Shown here: in pieces, positions 32,722 through 34,098 of the stretch
Layout: every line of letters starts with the position of its first letter
How positions within the stretch are numbered: position 1 is the stretch's first letter
Assembly: GCA_900553355.1 (NCBI GenBank)
Contig: USDK01000030.1
Location: 1 to 34,098 of the forward strand
Source of the DNA: an uncultured Lachnospiraceae bacterium
GTDB taxonomy: Bacteria; Bacillota; Clostridia; Lachnospirales; Lachnospiraceae
Direction: 5' to 3'
Length of the DNA stretch: 34,098 nucleotides
Translations under genes and position numbers: made by a program
Notes under the pieces: model-generated
The model's database searches: none
The model's input: only the letters and a program-made list of their open reading frames with translations
What the model was told of the DNA's origin: nothing

Positions 32722-34050
32722 TTATCCCAAATGTTTTAATAACTCTTCCTTTGTGTTCAATTCTGGATGATCAATGACAAGCTGCAGGAGTTCTTTTAAC
32801 TTTTCTCCTAATTCTTTTCCCGGCTGCATTCCTGCCTCGATCAAATCTTTTCCGGTTACTGCGAGCGTCTTTAATGACACGCACTGTCCGGCTTCCACAA
32901 TCTGTCTGTACAGTACTTCTATCTCATCTAAATTCCGGATTTTTTCTTCTCGCTTATACATGCTCTGTGCCAATACATCTGCTCGCCTGACTTCCATATA
33001 AGCCGGGAAAATATCTTCTCCGATCTTATTCATCGCCCGGCGGACCGCCCTTGCTTCGGCTGGCATCCGGTAATCATGATACAGTACCAATCTTGATACT
33101 TTATGCAGCGTGTCATTATCAAATTTCAGCCTTTTTAATACACGTTTTGCAATTTTTTCACTTTCAAACGCGTGCTTTTTGAAATGAGCCCGGCCATTTT
33201 GATCTATTGTCTTCAGCGCCGGCTTTCCCATATCATGCAAAAGCATCGTAAGCCGCAATATTCTATCCGCCCGGACATTCATCATCGCATGCAAAGTGTG
33301 TTCTCCCACGTTATACATGTGATGAGGCGTCTCCTGCTCCGTAGTCATCAAAAGATCAAATTCCGGCAAAAACTGCCTGGTAATCCCCAGTTCATAAGCT
33401 TCTCTCATCATATCCGGCCTCTTTGAAGTCAACAGCTTAACCAGTTCAACCTGTATTCTCTCTGCACTGATTTTCTGAAGCGTCGGAGCCAAAAGCCGCA
33501 TTCCTTCCCTTGTATCTTTTTCAATCTCAAACCCCAGCTGCGCTGCAAAGCGGACTCCCCGCAAAATTCTCAGTGCATCTTCCGAAAAACGTTCATGCGC
33601 ATTCCCTACACAACGGATTACACCTCGATCCAGATCCTGAATACCGCCAAAAATATCAATCAGACCTTCCGACTCATTGTAAGCCATTGCATTAATCGTA
33701 AAATCCCGTCTTCGCAGATCCTCCTTAAGGCACGCTGTAAATGTCACTTCCTTTGGATGCCTGGCATCTTCATATTCTCCATCAATCCTATAGGTCGTGA
33801 CCTCAAATCCCTCTTTGTCCAGAAGAACGGTAATTGTTCCATGCTCAATTCCTGTATCAAAAGTTCTGGGAAACAATTCCTTTACCTGAGGCGGCTTGGC
33901 CGAAGTTGTAATATCCCAGTCCTCCGGTTTTCGTCCCAATAAAGAGTCCCGGACACAGCCGCCCACCGCATAAGCCTCATACCCATGTCTCTGCAATGTC
34001 AAAATAATCTCATCTACTTTTTCAGGCAAAATAATCTTCCTGTTATCCAC
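32722..34050 (-). CDS. cca: CCA tRNA nucleotidyltransferase with HD domain
   Basis: This 442-residue class II nucleotidyltransferase adds or repairs the 3' CCA end of tRNAs. It has GGCVRDSLLG (30-39), the metal-binding D44/D46 (EDWDITTS), RRRDFTINAMAYN (113-125), ERFSEDALRILRGVRFAAQLGF (153-174) and an HD domain with LLHDMGKPALK (270-280). The start is GTG at 34050, five bases after GGAGG; I see no in-frame ATG that is better. Upstream (34051-34098) is an AT-rich stretch with possible -10 boxes and the window edge. Confidence 0.95.
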   Translation of the reverse strand: MDNRKIILPEKVDEIILTLQRHGYEAYAVGGCVRDSLLGRKPEDWDITTSAKPPQVKELFPRTFDTGIEHGTITVLLDKEGFEVTTYRIDGEYEDARHPKEVTFTACLKEDLRRRDFTINAMAYNESEGLIDIFGGIQDLDRGVIRCVGNAHERFSEDALRILRGVRFAAQLGFEIEKDTREGMRLLAPTLQKISAERIQVELVKLLTSKRPDMMREAYELGITRQFLPEFDLLMTTEQETPHHMYNVGEHTLHAMMNVRADRILRLTMLLHDMGKPALKTIDQNGRAHFKKHAFESEKIAKRVLKRLKFDNDTLHKVSRLVLYHDYRMPAEARAVRRAMNKIGEDIFPAYMEVRRADVLAQSMYKREEKIRNLDEIEVLYRQIVEAGQCVSLKTLAVTGKDLIEAGMQPGKELGEKLKELLQLVIDHPELNTKEELLKHLG

Positions 34051-34098
34051 ACTTCATCCTCCACTTATCAACATTATCTTTATCATAACACATTTCGC

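Overview
The window is a low-to-mid GC chromosomal segment of a spore-forming member of the class Clostridia, most likely family Lachnospiraceae. This rests on YabP/YabQ/SpoIIE/CotS-type sporulation genes, an LL-diaminopimelate aminotransferase, split transketolase genes, an HU/RqcP/DivIC/TilS/Hpt/FtsH gene order familiar from Firmicutes, and AGGAGG ribosome binding sites throughout. Genus is not decided. All genes but two (a cupin-type regulator at the left edge and a methionine aminopeptidase at 19529) lie on the minus strand. I see no rRNA, tRNA, CRISPR, phage or insertion-sequence gene, and no gene-free stretch longer than 300 bases.

Region 1 (1-7065) is the accessory part. A plus-strand XRE-cupin regulator faces a tight seven-gene minus-strand operon: two permeases, a PotA-like ATPase and a lipoprotein binding protein (a complete ABC importer), then a cytoplasmic glycerophosphodiester phosphodiesterase-like enzyme, a PfkB-type kinase and a YczE/YitT-type membrane protein. 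The layout suggests import, hydrolysis and phosphorylation of an unidentified small molecule. It is the best candidate here for an undescribed pathway.

Region 2 (7072-11782) reads LysM membrane protein, DUF5711-like propeller protein, CvpA-like membrane protein, dapL, terminator. The LysM protein carries an N-terminal domain that looks to me like a JAMM/MPN fold without catalytic histidines. Region 3 (11890-19442) holds central carbon metabolism and DNA maintenance: a transaldolase / split transketolase operon with a clear promoter, preceded by a LacI-family gene that forms the tail of a pfkA-dnaX-ybaB-recR-lacI gene string.

Region 4 (19460-22475) has map on the plus strand converging on an intracellular GH13 enzyme, with a large palindrome between them. 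Region 5 (22511-29685) is the conserved hup-rqcP-yabP-yabQ-divIC-spoIIE-tilS-hpt-ftsH block, with two good intrinsic terminators and a strong hup promoter. SpoIIE lacks its usual membrane domain. Region 6 (29740-34098) holds a phosphohexomutase, a CotS-like kinase-fold protein and CCA-adding enzyme.

Three GGGGAC-type palindromes (11890, 20378, 32648), two of them with identical 39-base cores, sit just downstream of stop codons and look like a dispersed REP-like family. Many start codons were moved inward from the longest open frame on ribosome-binding-site evidence, as given in each entry.
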